Origin: Nageia nagi
Taxonomy: Eukaryota; Pinophyta
Reading direction: 5' to 3'
Assembly (NCBI GenBank): GCA_050084985.1
Contig: JBITNC010000001.1
Location: 37,820,001-37,884,000 of the forward strand
Length of the DNA: 64,000 nt
Shown here: in pieces, positions 24,999 through 37,241 of the stretch
Numbering within the stretch: the first letter of the stretch is position 1
Layout of the letters: each line of letters begins with the position of its first letter
Program-made: the position numbers and the translations under genes
Notes under the pieces: generated by a model
The model's database searches: none
Told to the model about the DNA's origin: nothing
Seen by the model: only the letters and a program-made list of their open reading frames with translations

Positions 24999-25443
24999 TA
25001 CTAATAAAAATTTATCATTCCATAATGCCTTACCCTTTCACTCAATTTCATCATCTCACCTTCAATCCTATAATCTCACTTATAAATGGATGAAAGATCA
25101 CAGGAATACAGAGCTTAGGGTATAACAAAATCTAGAGATGATAGGTTACATTAAAAAATATTGGTCAAAATTGACACAAGTATATTTCCACCTATCAAGT
25201 ATTTGGGATTATTTCATGTCATTTCATATCTTTTGTCATGCACAACCCCTCCACCTTTATAGGCAATAGCTCTAGTGCTAAGGATACTCCTTAGGCTTAT
25301 TGTGATGTCGAGCCAACCTATTACCATAAAATATAAAGGTATATGAGAGTGCATATGGAAAATAGCATTTATTTAATAAATTAAATAAAATACCTAAAAA
25401 AAATCATTTTAATTAAATTAAATTTTCATTTTAGGTGTTAACA
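24999..25443 (-). repeat. 3' LTR of gypsy element B
   Basis: It aligns with 40850-41295. Shared blocks are ATGCCTTACCC, CATCTCACC/CATCCCACCTTCAATCC, the CTCC...TTAGGCTTATTGTGATG block, CCTATTACCATAAAA, and the GGAAAATA..ATTTATTTAAT block. The right end is GTTAACA, followed by a minus-strand polypurine tract. The left boundary is uncertain by several bases, and a target-site duplication is not clear. Confidence 0.75.
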
Positions 25444-25460
25444 TATGTCCCACTTTGAAT
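25444..25460 (-). other. polypurine tract of element B
   Basis: TATGTCCCACTTTGAAT on the plus strand is ATTCAAAGTGGGACATA on the minus strand, immediately before the LTR start TGTTAACACC. Element C has a very similar tract (CAAAGTGGGGCATC), supporting close relationship. Confidence 0.75.
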
Positions 25461-26369
25461 ATGTTTTGATTCTTTTGAGACAAACTATAATCAAGGCATG
25501 AATTCAAAGTATCATAAGAAAAGTAATAAAGTACTCCCTAAAAAATTGTAATATGGTAGTAGCTTTGGATGCCCCAATTTTAGCTTATATTATGCCCCTC
25601 TTTGACTTGGTTGTCACATGATGGAATTCTTATCATAGAAGCAATCCAAGGCAAAGAAAAAGGAACCTAAAAAGAGCTTAGAACATGAAATGTTTTTTGC
25701 ATAATATATCTCAAATATAAATATTAAAAATTATGATATGGAAAGTATGATAAGAAAAGCAAATTTATCCTTGGTGACTTATCCATAAAGATATAATGAA
25801 AATGATAAATAGTTTAAATTGATCAACTTGGTTTTCCAAGTCACCATGTTGCCATGGATTTTGATATGAATGAAACTAAATTACAAAGGTACCAAATGAT
25901 AATATTGACCATTCCTTACAAAGACATAAAAGGATAAAAATGATAAGCTTGGTTTTCCAAGATACCATGTTTCCATGGATTTTATGATAAGAGTGCCCCT
26001 TTCTTACAAAGGATGCCAATGATATGAACAAAAAATGAAATACCATATTGACATGTTTTGATAGAATTATTAATAAGCAACTTTTTACAAAAATGATATG
26101 AAAGTAAAAGAATGAAATACCATTTCTACTGATTTACCATGATAAGGAAGAAGTAACCAATTTTTGGAATTTTTGGATCAATTGAATCCAACAGCATTGG
26201 TAAGAATGTAGTGATATCATTAGATATGGCCTTGTTTTCCTAAAATGTTAGTATGAAAAGATGGACAAATGCACATTTTTATGAAAAAAGTAAGATATAA
26301 AACTTTTTCAAATGCATAATATTGATTGGATTACATTCTTCTTTACCTTCATTTGTAGACAATTTATAC
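25461..26369. other. 3' untranslated region of element B
   Basis: No coding motif was found. The sequence contains loosely repeated segments around AAGCTTGGTTTTCCAAG(A/T)(C/T)ACCATG (about 25825-25860 and 25945-25985), suggesting local duplication. Confidence 0.5.
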
Positions 26370-27470
26370 ACACCTTTTTCATAATTTGTAATGACAATGC
26401 AAGGACCTATCCAGTTAAGTTTGAACTTACCTTTCTATTCATTTTCTAGAGCTTTAGTGTTGACAAGGTTTTCTTTTAAGACTAGGTCACTAACTTTGAA
26501 CTATTTAGGATTGATATTTTTTCTATAGGCATTTTGGATTCTAGAATGGTATACATAAAAGTATTCTAGAGCATTAACCCATTTTTCATCTAGGACTTCT
26601 AGTTGGTCCAATGTAGCTTTTCTTCTATCCTCATCAAGAATGAGACCATCTAGTGACACACAAAGAGATGGGATTTCTAACTCAAGGGAAACTACAAATT
26701 CATCATCATACATCAAGGAGAAAGGATTAACCCCTATATAATTCCTTATACTTATTCTATAGGCCCAAAAAGCATAAGGAAGTTGTTCATGCGAGTATTT
26801 TCCATGTTTTCCAATAGTTTTGGATAAGATACTCTTAATGAATTTGTTATAGGCTTCAACTTGACCATTACCTTAGGGGTAATATGGGGTAGACAAATTT
26901 TATTTAGTATGATATTTAGCATAAAAAAGTTTAACTTCATTACTTTTAAAGCTAGGATTATTATCCATGAATAATTTAGAAGGCACACCATATCTAGAAA
27001 TGATGAACTCAATAAGAAATTCAACAATCCTACCTCCTTTTACAAATTTCACTAGTATAGCCTCCACCCATTTTGTGAAGTATTCTATAGCTGTAATGAT
27101 AAATTTATGGCCATTTGTTGAAACATGGTTAATTTTACCAATAAAATCAAATTCTTAAATAGAAAAATGCCAAGGAGATACAATAGAATGTAAAGCATGA
27201 GAAAGAGAAGATTGAACACTAGCATTCTTTTGATATTGTTCATATTTCTTGATCTATAATTCGCAATATTTAAGAATAGTAGGCCAATAATAAACTAGTC
27301 TAAGAAACTTTTGATAAATAAATTTAGCACTGAAGTGTCCACCACATTCACCATCATGAGCTTAGTGAAGGGCCATGTCTACTTCATTCCTCATTAAACA
27401 TCTAAGAAGAGCACCATCAAAATATCTTCTATAAAACAAATCACCTATGATGATATACTTGGTTTATAGT
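26370..27470 (-). pseudogene. gypsy B integrase
   Basis: On the minus strand the zinc finger reads ALH.AHDGECGGHF...YYWPTI (27250-27370), with the second Cys pair mutated (YEQY). The catalytic core keeps FDFIG (first Asp), FMDNNPSF (second Asp) and GQVEAYNK (Glu), so the DDE triad looks intact. The C-terminal part at 26374-26716 contains the VLKENL...GKFKLNWIGPCIV.... block typical of gypsy integrase ends. Stops remain, for example at the Gln of YYPQGNG and at LH.AHD. It would insert cDNA into the genome. Confidence 0.82.
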
Positions 27471-27629
27471 TTTTTAAGTATAATTCTAGCATTATGATGA
27501 TAGGTAACAAGAACAATACCATCTCTAAGATAATTAAAAAAATCTTGATACCATTCACCCACATTGATACAAGTAGTAGAAATGCAATGATCCTTAATGA
27601 AATATTCAACATCAAATTCATGATAAGTT

Positions 27630-28085
27630 TTACCTATAATTTATTATTGCAAGGATAGTCTCTTCATATTCTATGGAAACAGGGACAAGGGAGGCAAAAC
27701 TAGCCATTGCATCAGCATACGTAATTCTTTCTCTTGGAATGTTATCAATTTCATAGTCATTGATGTAGATGAGGATATTCTCTACCATTTCTTTATATGG
27801 TTGCAACTTGGGTTCTTTGGTGTTGTAGATATTGGATACTTTCTTCAAAATGAGTTGAAAACCATAAAATATTTTGATCTTTTTAACATTCAAAAGTATT
27901 ACAACCTTCATACCTAAAATTAGAGCCTCATATTTTGTCATATTATTAGTGTAATCAAGACTTAAATGATAATACATAGGGATAACATCATTGTGAGGAT
28001 TGATAAGAACAATTCCTACCCCTACTCCATGAATGCACTTAGAATGATTGAAGAACAAGTTCCACTCACCATTTTCTATGAAATC
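27630..28085 (-). pseudogene. gypsy B archaeal-type RNase H (aRNH, RVT_3)
   Basis: The open minus-strand frame gives GVGVGIVLINP, YTNNMTKYEALILGMKVV (the Glu of YEAL is the usual catalytic Glu), a GDSQL-equivalent decayed to YGFQLI, and IPRERITYADAMASFASLVP. The first catalytic Asp (usually FDG) is Asn in FFNHS. It lies between RNase H and integrase, the order usual for Tat-group elements and opposite to element A. Confidence 0.8.
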
Positions 28086-28249
28086 AATGAAAACTTATGA
28101 GAATTTAGGCTCAAGAATATACTGACAACATAAGGATGCAAAGGTAGCACTTGCTTCAAGAATGTTTTGGCCTTCCACTTCATCTGGAAACTATTCTTGT
28201 ATGTTGGATACTTCATTTCATGGGTGATTTATAATAAAATATGTTATAG

Positions 28250-28720
28250 CCTATCCCTTTATATACTTTTGAGTGATAATGACCAAATCAAATTCTTGAA
28301 TCAACATTACCCACTTTGCAACCCTTCCATAGATGTACAACTTGGATGTGAGATATCTGAGAGGATCAACATAAGCTATGACAAAAGTTGTATTTTTAGG
28401 CATGTAATGTATTAACTTTTCAGTTGAGAAGACTATAAGAAAATGCATCTTTTCAATTGGAGTATACCTTATCTCATAATTAAGTAAAGTCTTACTAACA
28501 TAATAAATTACTCTTTCTTTATTATTGTCATCTTTTTGGGCTAGCATTTCCCCTAATGCACTTAATGTTTCTAAAACATAAAGTAACAAAATCTTTTTTG
28601 AATTGTAAGAGGCTAAAATTGGAGCATTAGTGAGATATCTTTTGATGTTCTCTAAAGCCTTTTGATACTTTTCATCTTAAATGGAATTCTCACCTTTCTT
28701 CAATAAATGAGGAATTCATA
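28250..28720 (-). pseudogene. gypsy B classical RNase H
   Basis: The minus-strand frame includes ALGEMLAQKDDNNKERVIYYVSKTLLNYEIRYTPIEKMHFLIVFSTEKLIHYM, PLRYL, GRVAKWVMLIQEFDLVI and IKG. These are the full series of blocks for the RNase H that follows gypsy RT. This domain is missing from element C. The upstream joint with the RT connection domain contains stops. Confidence 0.8.
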
Positions 28721-29560
28721 TTTTCTAGCTGAGTAATGAACCTTCTAACCACGTACACTTTTCTTTGAATAATTTTCAAGTCTTTCAAGTTATTAGGAGA
28801 AGGAAAATCAATAATGGTTGAAACTTGCTTCGGATCCACCTCTATGCCTCTTTTTGAAATAATGAACTAAATAAATTTACTTGATGAGATTACAAATGCA
28901 CACTTTTGAGGTTTTAATTTCAACTTGTACTCTCTCATTTATACTCACCATGGCTCTTTGATAAGTTGCACTTGCATTATTTAGACCAAAAAGCATGACT
29001 ATCCAAAATAATATGCCTTAAGGAGTAACAAAAATTATCTTATGTTGGTCCTCCTTGTTGATCCTAATTTGATTATAACTATAAAATCTATCCATAAAAT
29101 ATAATATATCATGTATTTATATTGAATCTATAATCATATCAATGTTAGGAAAAGAAAAGACATCTTTAGGATATGCCTTACTAATATTCTAGAAATCTAT
29201 ACAACATCTTATTTCACCATTAGGCTTAGTTGCAAGCGCAATGTTATAAATCTATGGAGAATGATCAATGGAAACAATGAAACCAATGGAAAGATACTTT
29301 TAAATTTCATTTTTAATAGCAAGGGCTACCCTAGGGTGCATATTTCTAGGCTTTTATTGAACTAGTTTAACATTTTTATTGATAACTAGGCTATAAGTGA
29401 TAAAATCTGGATCAAGACCAAACATATTAGAATAAGACCTAGAATAAATATCATAAAACTCTTTTAATAGTAGGAAATACCTTTCCCATTCTTCCAAGGT
29501 TAACCAAACTCTTATTTTAATCAACTATCCTCTTGGGTAATGATGTTTACTTCTATTGTT
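28720..29560 (-). pseudogene. gypsy B reverse transcriptase with deleted active-site box
   Basis: The minus strand shows EIRCCIDF (first catalytic Asp kept), YPKDVF.FPNIDMIID, NQIRINKEDQHKI.F.TP, and FGLNNASATYQRAM. The sequence then passes within about eight codons to KLKLKPQKCAFVI, followed by RGIEVDPKQVS and FPSPNNLKDLK. Compared with element C, the stretch containing FHDFIHKI...YVDD...K is missing, about 40-50 codons. The YVDD box is therefore deleted and polymerase activity is impossible. Confidence 0.8.
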
Positions 29561-29991
29561 TCTTCATTAAGATAGGATATTTTATCATTGAGTTAGGGAG
29601 GCATAGGTAATGCCCCTAGTCTTGCATCCAAACTCAGCCATAAGAGATGGGAATAATAAAGAGACAATGATAGGAACCTAGCATCATCACCCCATTAAGG
29701 GATGAGAAGATAGACTATGAAAGATGAATGACCTAAAATTAGGATCGACTTGACAAAAAATGAATAAAATATGAATAGAAATGAAAAGAGGGATGAGGCT
29801 CTAACCAGAAATGTTTGCATCATATGTGTAGAACTTCTTATCAAAATATGCTAGATATCATATGAACCATGTTGCAATCCTTTTTCACTAGATTTGGGGA
29901 ACTCACTACATGCCCCCAGCTTCTTAAGGATGGCATCATCATTTCTTAATATGTCCACATGAACCAAAGTTGTAAGAGGTAAGAATGGTTA

Positions 29992-30779
29992 TGTTATCAC
30001 ATAAAATTAATTTATGCATTTAATTTAATACATCAATAAATATGTGTCTGCACTTATATATCTAGTTCAAGAATATTAATGTTATTTTTGATATGATCAA
30101 TATATATCATCAACTTACTATATTCTTGTTTATGTAGGTACATGTCGACCTAAAGAGTAGGTCATATTATTATATATATAAATAAGAATCTAATAGTAAT
30201 TCCACATCAAGGAGATATATGATCCTATATTTGGTCTTGATGATGGTAGTCCTTTAGGTGTATCTTGACACTACCATTCAAGGCTAGGTTTATGTACTTC
30301 CTTATGTGAGCATCTTGATAATTCTAAGCTTATCTGAGTATCAAAATGAGACCATTGAGAGTTTGTGTGGAGGCATAGAGTCAGTTTGGAATAGAATATA
30401 GTCTAATGAATACCATTGATGCTCCTTTGTAGATTAAAGCAAACCACCAATGCTCCTTCTGAGCATTAAATAGACCACCTATGACCCTCTTTTTGGATCA
30501 GCTTACTCTATGACTTCAAGTGTAGACTCTATTGGTTATTAAGGCTTTGAAACTATCTTCTATTCATCCATATTAGGTATGTTTCATGAGGTAAGTACAC
30601 AAATTTATTCTTATTTGGTAAAATCATTTTGATTCTAGTTATTCATTATCTTCCATATCACCTTGTATTGTTATAAATTGCTATCCATTAGCTTAGAATT
30701 TACAAATAGATATATATATCTTTTGGGAATGTAGGTATTTATTTATTTGCATTCTCAAATACACTTTTATTTGTAAAAA
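29992..30779 (+). repeat. 5' LTR of gypsy element C
   Basis: It starts TGTTATCACATAAAATTAAT and closely matches 37242-38029 over its whole length, with only scattered substitutions. The right end, at TTTATTTGTAAAAA, is set by where similarity stops. No standard tRNA-complementary site is evident just after it. Confidence 0.85.
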
Positions 30780-30874
30780 ATTTTGTGAACTTGATGTGAA
30801 ATCATACGTAGTTGTGCTAAAATCATAGCATTTTAGTTAGTAATAATAAGCAATTTTTATGAGTTGTTTTAGAC

Positions 30875-32030
30875 ATGGATCAATCAAGAGTATTCTTGCA
30901 AATTTTTTCATGAAGAGATCTTGATGAGCTCTTAGGTGATATTCAATGTGATGGACTAGAAGAACCTAATGAAGAAGTAAAACATGGTGATGGAAGTAAT
31001 AATGATAACATTCAAGCTACTATTAAGGGTATGTAAAAATAGATTAATCAACTAGCAAGAGGATCATTCTAGCCAGATAATTCAATTGAGTTTGGTAGCC
31101 CTCTATGTGATGAGATCCATTTATGCATGCCACCATTAGATTATGAAGATCCCAAGTTTTGTAAGTTTAGTGTAGGAGGAGATCTTACGAAACATTTACA
31201 ATTGTTCAAAGATGAGTGTGAACTCAAAATAAGTGTGAATTCAAGGTTACAAGTGAAGTTATTTCCTCATAGTTTGGAAGGAGAGGCTCATGAATGGTTC
31301 TATTCTCTACTTGAAAGGTTAGTTACATCATTTTGAGAATTGAGTAACTTATTTATAGAATAGTATAAACATAATATTAAGCATGAAGTCATAGTTTTAG
31401 ATCTAAGTGCTATGAGGTAAGGTAGTAATGAAAATCTTGAAAAGTTTGTTATACGATTAAAAAGACATGGCAACAAATCATAACAAAGCTCAACAAAAAA
31501 GAAGTAAATAATATCTTTAAAGATGTCATCATATTATATTTAAAATCTTATGTCATTGATTATACACATCTAGCATTTTTTGATATTACATATAAGCTAT
31601 TGGAAAAGAAAAAGTCCCTGTGATGTTAGGGCTTATAAAGTATCGAGATGATGACAAACCTAGGGCCAAGGATAAGAAGCTACAATCACCAAAGAAACAT
31701 AAATCTATGCATGTAGAAAAAAAAATATGAAAAGAAAGAAAGAAAATTCATAAAGTTTTCTATACCTCCTAGGTTTATCTTAAAAGATTCAATGGCAAAG
31801 GAACTATTTTAGCCTTTACGTAAGAGAGAGGAAGATGAATCAGCAAAGAGGCTAGCATGGTACAAGGAAGATAGATATTGCAAATATCATCAAACCAAGG
31901 GGCATACCACTAATGGGTTTAGAGTCCTAAGAAACAAAATATAAAGGTTTATAGAGGATGGATTCTATGTTTATCTACTAAAGTTAAAGGTATAGAGGAA
32001 GAGCAACATGTAAATGTAATTTTCTATGAA
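30875..32030 (+). pseudogene. gypsy C Gag
   Basis: An ATG at 30875 (MDQSRVF) starts a frame with acidic stretches, then the capsid-like region at 31127-31336 (FSVGGDLTKHLQLFKDECE..., LFPHSLEGEAHEWFYSLL). This is the retrotransposon gag domain (PF03732-like) with its WF.SL block. Further on (31880-31960) YCKYHQTKGHTTNGFRVLRNKI.RFIEDGF matches the modified zinc-knuckle region of Tat-type Gag, with the later Cys lost. Stops and small frame shifts interrupt it. Confidence 0.75.
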
Positions 32031-32329
32031 GTGTGTGCAGCACTTATAAGAGGAAGATCAAGAGTAGCAACAAATCTGATCACATGTGAAAAGGAGCATC
32101 CTAAAGACCAAATATGTTTTGACCTCATTGATAAACTCAAGAATATGCAAGCCAAGATTACTTTGTTTAAATTACTTCAAATTTTAAAACCTCATAGTTA
32201 GATAGATAGGAACATCTCAATCATTGCTTTTGTGAAAAGGCAAAAATATGGAGTGAAGGGGATGTTATCACTTTTCACCTTAGTGAAAGGCCTAGCAAGG
32301 ATGTAACCTATTTACATACACCATTAATT

Positions 32330-32720
32330 ATTTAAGTGAATATATTTGGTAATACATTTAAAATATCATTAATATATGGTGGGGTAGCTTTGAATATTAC
32401 CACCACTCATTTGCTTTCATAGTTTGATCTAGACTTACTACCTCCAAGAGAAGAGACTACCATGAGATTTAAGGGGTTTGATGGTGTTCCAAACAAATGT
32501 GCAAGAATCATCACACTTCTAATAAAAGTAGAAAATAAGGTACTTTAGACCCTCTTCTACATTACAGATGGAAAACCTTCTTTTAATTTCATTCTTGGGA
32601 GACCTTGGATAGATGACATGGAAGGAGTAGCATCCACTTTGCATTGATGTTTCAAGTTCTATTCTAGAGGAAATGTTTATAAGGTAGAAGTAGATGAGTA
32701 GATATCCAAGTAGTGCAACT
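32330..32720 (+). pseudogene. gypsy C protease region
   Basis: The frame shows SLIYGGVALNI at about 32370, where the usual active-site Asp-Gly/Ser is replaced by Tyr-Gly-Gly. It then has MRFKGFDGV, a long beta-rich segment, and NFILGRPWIDDM near 32590, matching the LGRPWIH block that ends gypsy proteases. The loss of the catalytic Asp suggests inactivity. Position between Gag and RT supports the call. Confidence 0.65.
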
Positions 32721-33379
32721 ATGTTCTCCTAGAGAGGTTTGTTCTATATAATTTGTAAGATGAGGCTATCCTAGCTAAGAATGATCAGATCTATAGAAAA
32801 GCATTACAAAAAATCAATGTTAAGGATATTGAATTTGGTTTGTACACCATCACAAACATCAATAATATTAGTATGGAAAATGATTTGGAAGGATGATAGG
32901 AGGATTATAAAAAGGATCACACATGCTCCTTTGGGATCCATAAATATCATCAATAGTCCTCTTTAGAAGAAATCAGAAAGGAAAACAAATATTGCATCAT
33001 TCCATCTCATGGAGATGATCATAATGTTTAGGTTAGTTATTCGTTATTAATGCAAGAAGATAAATGGGTAAGAGATAATCAAAATTACTTTATTATTAAA
33101 TGTGAAATAGATGATGAAGATGCAATACATGTTATAGACTTGTTTGATAATGATGATACTTTCTTACAATCTATGGGTGCAAGAACTGAATATCCAATTA
33201 GGCATGAAAAGAGGACTCACAAACATTGTCTAGATGTGCATACTTGCTTTGGTGAATCTATGGAGGATAAAATTGAAGGGTTTGGAGAGTTGCCATTTCC
33301 CACACCATTAGAATTAGAAATTACTTGGTTGAATGAATAGATAGAGGAGGTCAACATTGGTTCTCAAGAGAAACCATGA

Positions 33380-34440
33380 TTACTAAAAATGGGTAAGCTC
33401 CTTGAGGAACCTTTGCAAAATGAGTTGATTCAATTCTTTCATGATTATTCTGAATTATTTGCATGGTAATATAAATATATACATGGATTAGATGAAAATT
33501 TTGTAGTACATAACTTGGTTATTGAGAAAGGAGCAATTCCTATAATGCAAAAATCGAGAAAGATACCTTTTCATACTTTTTTACTAGTCAAGAAGGACAT
33601 AGAGAAACTATTGAAAGTTGGTTTTATTGGACCCATTGATTATTTAGAATGGATAGCTCATGTAGTTATAGTAAATAAACCTACAGGTGAAATTAGAGTA
33701 TGTACTAATTTCAAAGATCTTAATAAAGCATGTCCAAAAGATGACTTTCCACTACCCAACATAGATATGATCATTGACAATTTGGCAAGTTATGGGATGT
33801 TATCATTTATAGATGGATTTTTAGGATATAATCAAATAAAAATCAAGGAAAGTTATCAGCATAAAATAGCCTTTAGAACTCCTTGTGGCAACTTTTACTA
33901 CAAGGTAATGCCATTTGGTCTTAAGAATATAGGGGCCACAAATCAAAGAGCAATGACAACCATGTTTCATGACTTTATTCATAAAATAGTAGAGGTCTAT
34001 GTAGATGATATCTTGATAAAGTAAAAGAGTAAAGAAGATCATGTCAAGGATGTAAAAGCATCATTGAAAGGATGAAGAAGTATAATTTAAGAATCAAACC
34101 TCAAAAATGTGTACTTGGGGTATCATTAGGAAAAGTATTGAGACACATTGTCTCTAAGAGAGGATTTGAATAAGATCTAAAGAAAATTAAAGCCATCATA
34201 GAAATGTCTCCTCCTACAAATCTTAAGCAATTGAGAAGCCTTAAAGGTAAGATTCAAGTTGCTAGAAGATTTATTTATCAATTAATAGATAAGATAGCTC
34301 CTATGTCTCATTTACTTAAAAAAGAAGTTGAGTTTAAATGGGATGTTAAGTGTCAAGAATCATTTGATAAAATAAAAGAATATTTGCTACATCCACCAGT
34401 ATTAGCTCCATATAGGCATTAAGAACCTTTTTGGATTTAT
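33380..34440 (+). pseudogene. gypsy C reverse transcriptase
   Basis: A long open stretch (33515-34024) covers most of the polymerase: IRVCTNFKDLNKACPKDDFPLPNID, FIDGFLGYNQIKI, FRTPCGNFYYKVMPFGLKNIGAT, and an intact YVDD at 33998-34009. The first catalytic Asp is Asn (CTNF, codon 33707-33709, normally CVDF). After a stop at 34021 the connection domain follows to 34422 (KQLRSLKGKIQVARRFI, FDKIKEYLL.PPVLAPY). The sequence then passes directly toward aRNH, skipping classical RNase H. Confidence 0.85.
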
Positions 34441-34466
34441 TTCTTCTTTTAGAGGTGTCAAAAAGT

Positions 34467-34900
34467 TGGAAAATGTATTTTGATGGATCATAGTGTATGC
34501 AATGTTCAAGAGCAAGAATAGCATTGATATCACCTCAGAACCATGTTATGCCTATGTTTTACAAACTATCACTTGAATGCACTAACAATATAGCAAAATA
34601 TGAAGTTCTCATATTAGGATTGAAAGTAGCTATAGAGATTGGTATTATGCATTTGCATATTTATGAAGACTCATAGCTGATAGTGAATCAAGTCAATGAG
34701 ATATACAACACCAAGGATGAAAAGCTTATTCCATATAAAGTTCTTGTTACAAAACTCCTTGCTTGCTTTGAAGAATATCAATTAGGAAACATTCTAAGGA
34801 ATAATAACAGGTTAGCTAATGCAATGGTAAGTGTAGTTTCACTTATACCAATTGAGATACAAAGTAGGGAGACTACTTTCACTATCAATAGCTTGGGAAC
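34467..34900 (+). pseudogene. gypsy C archaeal-type RNase H (aRNH)
   Basis: It starts WKMYFDGS at 34467 (catalytic Asp present) and continues with RIALISPQNHVMPMFYKLS, ECTNNIAKYEVLILGLKVA (Glu present), HIYEDS.LIVNQVNEIYNTKDEKL.PYK, and NILRNNNRLANAM..VVSL. Two stops lie at TAG codons: one after FDGS, and one at 34675 where Gln is usual (DSQL). The start follows about 70 bases after the RT connection domain, which shows that the classical RNase H was deleted. Confidence 0.8.
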
Positions 34901-35039
34901 TCCATCAATTACTAAGGAGGACTTGAAAATGGTATGTATTGCTCAAAAGGTTGGTTATGAGGTAATTCTTTTGTACCAACACATATTCAAATATTTAGGG
35001 GATAACTTTATTGATGCTACACTTGAAAAGAGATAACAA

Positions 35040-36230
35040 ATTAGAATAAAAAGGCTTGCTATAATATATGTCATCATTGGTGATATACTTTATAAAAAAT
35101 CATTTAATAGTATTCTTTTGGAATGTCTTCATGATGAGGATATTGAAATAGCATTAGAGCATGCTCATGGATGGGCATGTGGAGGTAATTTTAATGAAAG
35201 ATCATTTTATGGCAAGTTGATTAGGATGGGTTATTGATGGCCCACCATGGAACATGATTGTTATGAGCTTGTCAAGAAGTGTGAGCAATATCAAAAGCAT
35301 GCACACTTAGAATAACACCTACTCAAGAGTTGAACTATGTTACATCACCATGGCCTTTCATAATGTGGTCTTTGGATTTCATGGGTGTTATCAATCCTCC
35401 ATCTAGTGAGGGGCACAAGTTTATCTTGGTTGCCACTGAATACTACACTAAATGGGTTGAGGCAATTCCTTTGAAAATAGCTATACAAAAACATGTTATC
35501 AATTTCATCAAGCAATATATTATTTGTAGATTTATCATACCTTATAAGTTGATCATGGATAATGGCATGAATTTCATAAGAAAATATATTAGAGAATTTT
35601 GTAAAAAGATGAAGGTTGAAAAAAGATTTTCTTCAGTTTACTATCCCTAAAGAAATGGACATGTTGAAGCAATAAATAAAATAATCTAGAAGCTATTGGT
35701 AAAAACTATCAAAAAGAATGGTAGGGATTAGCATGATCAATTACCATATACCTTATGGGCATATAGATTAAGTGAAAGAATAGCAATAGGGGCTACTCCA
35801 TACTCTCTTATGTATGGTGATGAAGCAATAATTCCACTTGAAATTGAGATCTCTTCTTTAAGAATTGCACTCAAAGATATCATGAAGGGACCACAACAAT
35901 AGGAAGCAAGGTTAAATTAGCTAGAGGCATTATATGAGAGAAGAATTAATGCACTAGAGCACATCAAAACATATCATCAAAGAATAAAGAGGCCCTATGG
36001 AAAGAAAATGGTACCCAAAGCATTTAAGGTTGGGGATATGGTTTCCCAAGAGAATATTTCTAAAACTATAGCAAAAGATGAACTTAAAGGAAAGTTTGAA
36101 CCAAATTAGGTTGGTCCATGCATCATCATAGATGTATTTGGTAAAGGTGCATATAGATTGTCTACATTATATGGGGAGATTCTCAAAAATTCCATTAATT
36201 CTAGGCACCTAAATAAGTATCACATCTAGG
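35040..36230 (+). pseudogene. gypsy C integrase
   Basis: The zinc-finger region is partly kept (HAHGWACGGNF; WPTMEHDCYELVKKCEQYQ), with one His changed to Asn and a Cys to Tyr. In the core MWSLDFMG, LIMDNGMNF and GHVEAINK preserve all three DDE residues. It is followed by LPYTLWAYR and ATPYSLMYGDEAIIPLE, and a C-terminal region ending GKGAYRLSTLYGE...NSRHLNKYHI at about 36228. Only a few stops interrupt it. It is one of the better preserved integrases in the window. Confidence 0.85.
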
Positions 36231-36428
36231 CAACCTATGGGTCATCCCATGCATCTATTTTTATAAAAATGTTACTATAGGAATAAGCATGGAACAGATG
36301 ACACAAAATAAAAAATAAAAGGTCATTTTAGTATCATAAGAGCAGCATTAGGCTCCATTTTAGTAGAAAAGTACCACTTCTAGTCCTATTATAGAGTTAA
36401 AATAAGCAAAAATAAAGATCATTAGATA

Positions 36429-36830
36429 CCCCTTGGTGAGAGTTTTAGCTCCTAGATCATAAGATTTTCATGCCTCTTGGCAAAGTTTTAGCTCTCATAT
36501 TATCATCCTAGTTTCATGCCTCTTGGTAGATTTTTAACTCTCATCATCATATCATGCCTCTTAGCAAATTTTTAGCTCTCATCATCATATCATGCCTCTT
36601 GGTGCAAAGTTTTAACTCTCATCACCCTAGTTTCATGCCTCTTGGTAGATTTTTATCTCTCAACATCATATCATGCCTCTTGGAATAGAGTTGTAGCTCC
36701 CATCATACTAGTTTCATACCTCTTGGTGTAGAGTTTTAGCTCTCATACTCATTGTAATATGCCTTTTGGTAAAGTTTTAGCTCCTAATTTTATCATTATG
36801 CCTCTTAGTAGGAAGTTTAGCTTCCATAAG
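36429..36830 (+). repeat. minisatellite, about ten 38-46 bp units, in element C 3' UTR
   Basis: Units begin CATGCCTCTTGG and continue with a TTTTAGCTCTCAT block. They start near 36429, 36469, 36515, 36553, 36591, 36634, 36672, 36715, 36758 and 36798. Spacing alternates between about 38 and 43-46 bp, depending on whether ATCATAT or CCTAGTTT fills the end. It sits between integrase and the 3' LTR. Confidence 0.85.
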
Positions 36831-37227
36831 ATCAATGGAAAAAATCATCAATGACATGAGATGGTTGTACTCCACATATTAAGATATATCAAAAATATGG
36901 GTAATTATCATCGATAACCTCTTAGTAGATGGCTATGGACCCTAGAACTTGTTCTTTTGTAGGTTATCATTAGAGCTTGTGGAGCACATCAAAACCAACT
37001 AGGGGCAACATGGTGGATGCCATATGAGGGGGTTTTCTTAAACTCATACCTTTTTTCTATATGATTTCTTATCTTTCATATATATTTATAATAGTTCAAT
37101 ATCAAAATAGATTGATTAGTGTTGATATTATGCTTATTCATACATATCAATATTTGATTGGTATGTTATCTTGGTTATACTTTGAATAAAAATTCTCAAT
37201 GCACCTAGTGATTTTCAATTTCTCATC

Positions 37228-37241
37228 CAAAGTGGGGCATC
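37228..37241 (+). other. polypurine tract of element C
   Basis: CAAAGTGGGGCATC lies directly before the 3' LTR start (TATTATCAC, from TGTTATCAC). It matches the tract of element B on the opposite strand. Confidence 0.8.

Noticed and set aside
36429-36830. CRISPR-like direct repeats
   Set aside because: Units are imperfect, contiguous, of variable length and in a retrotransposon 3' UTR in plant-type DNA; there are no unique spacers or cas genes.
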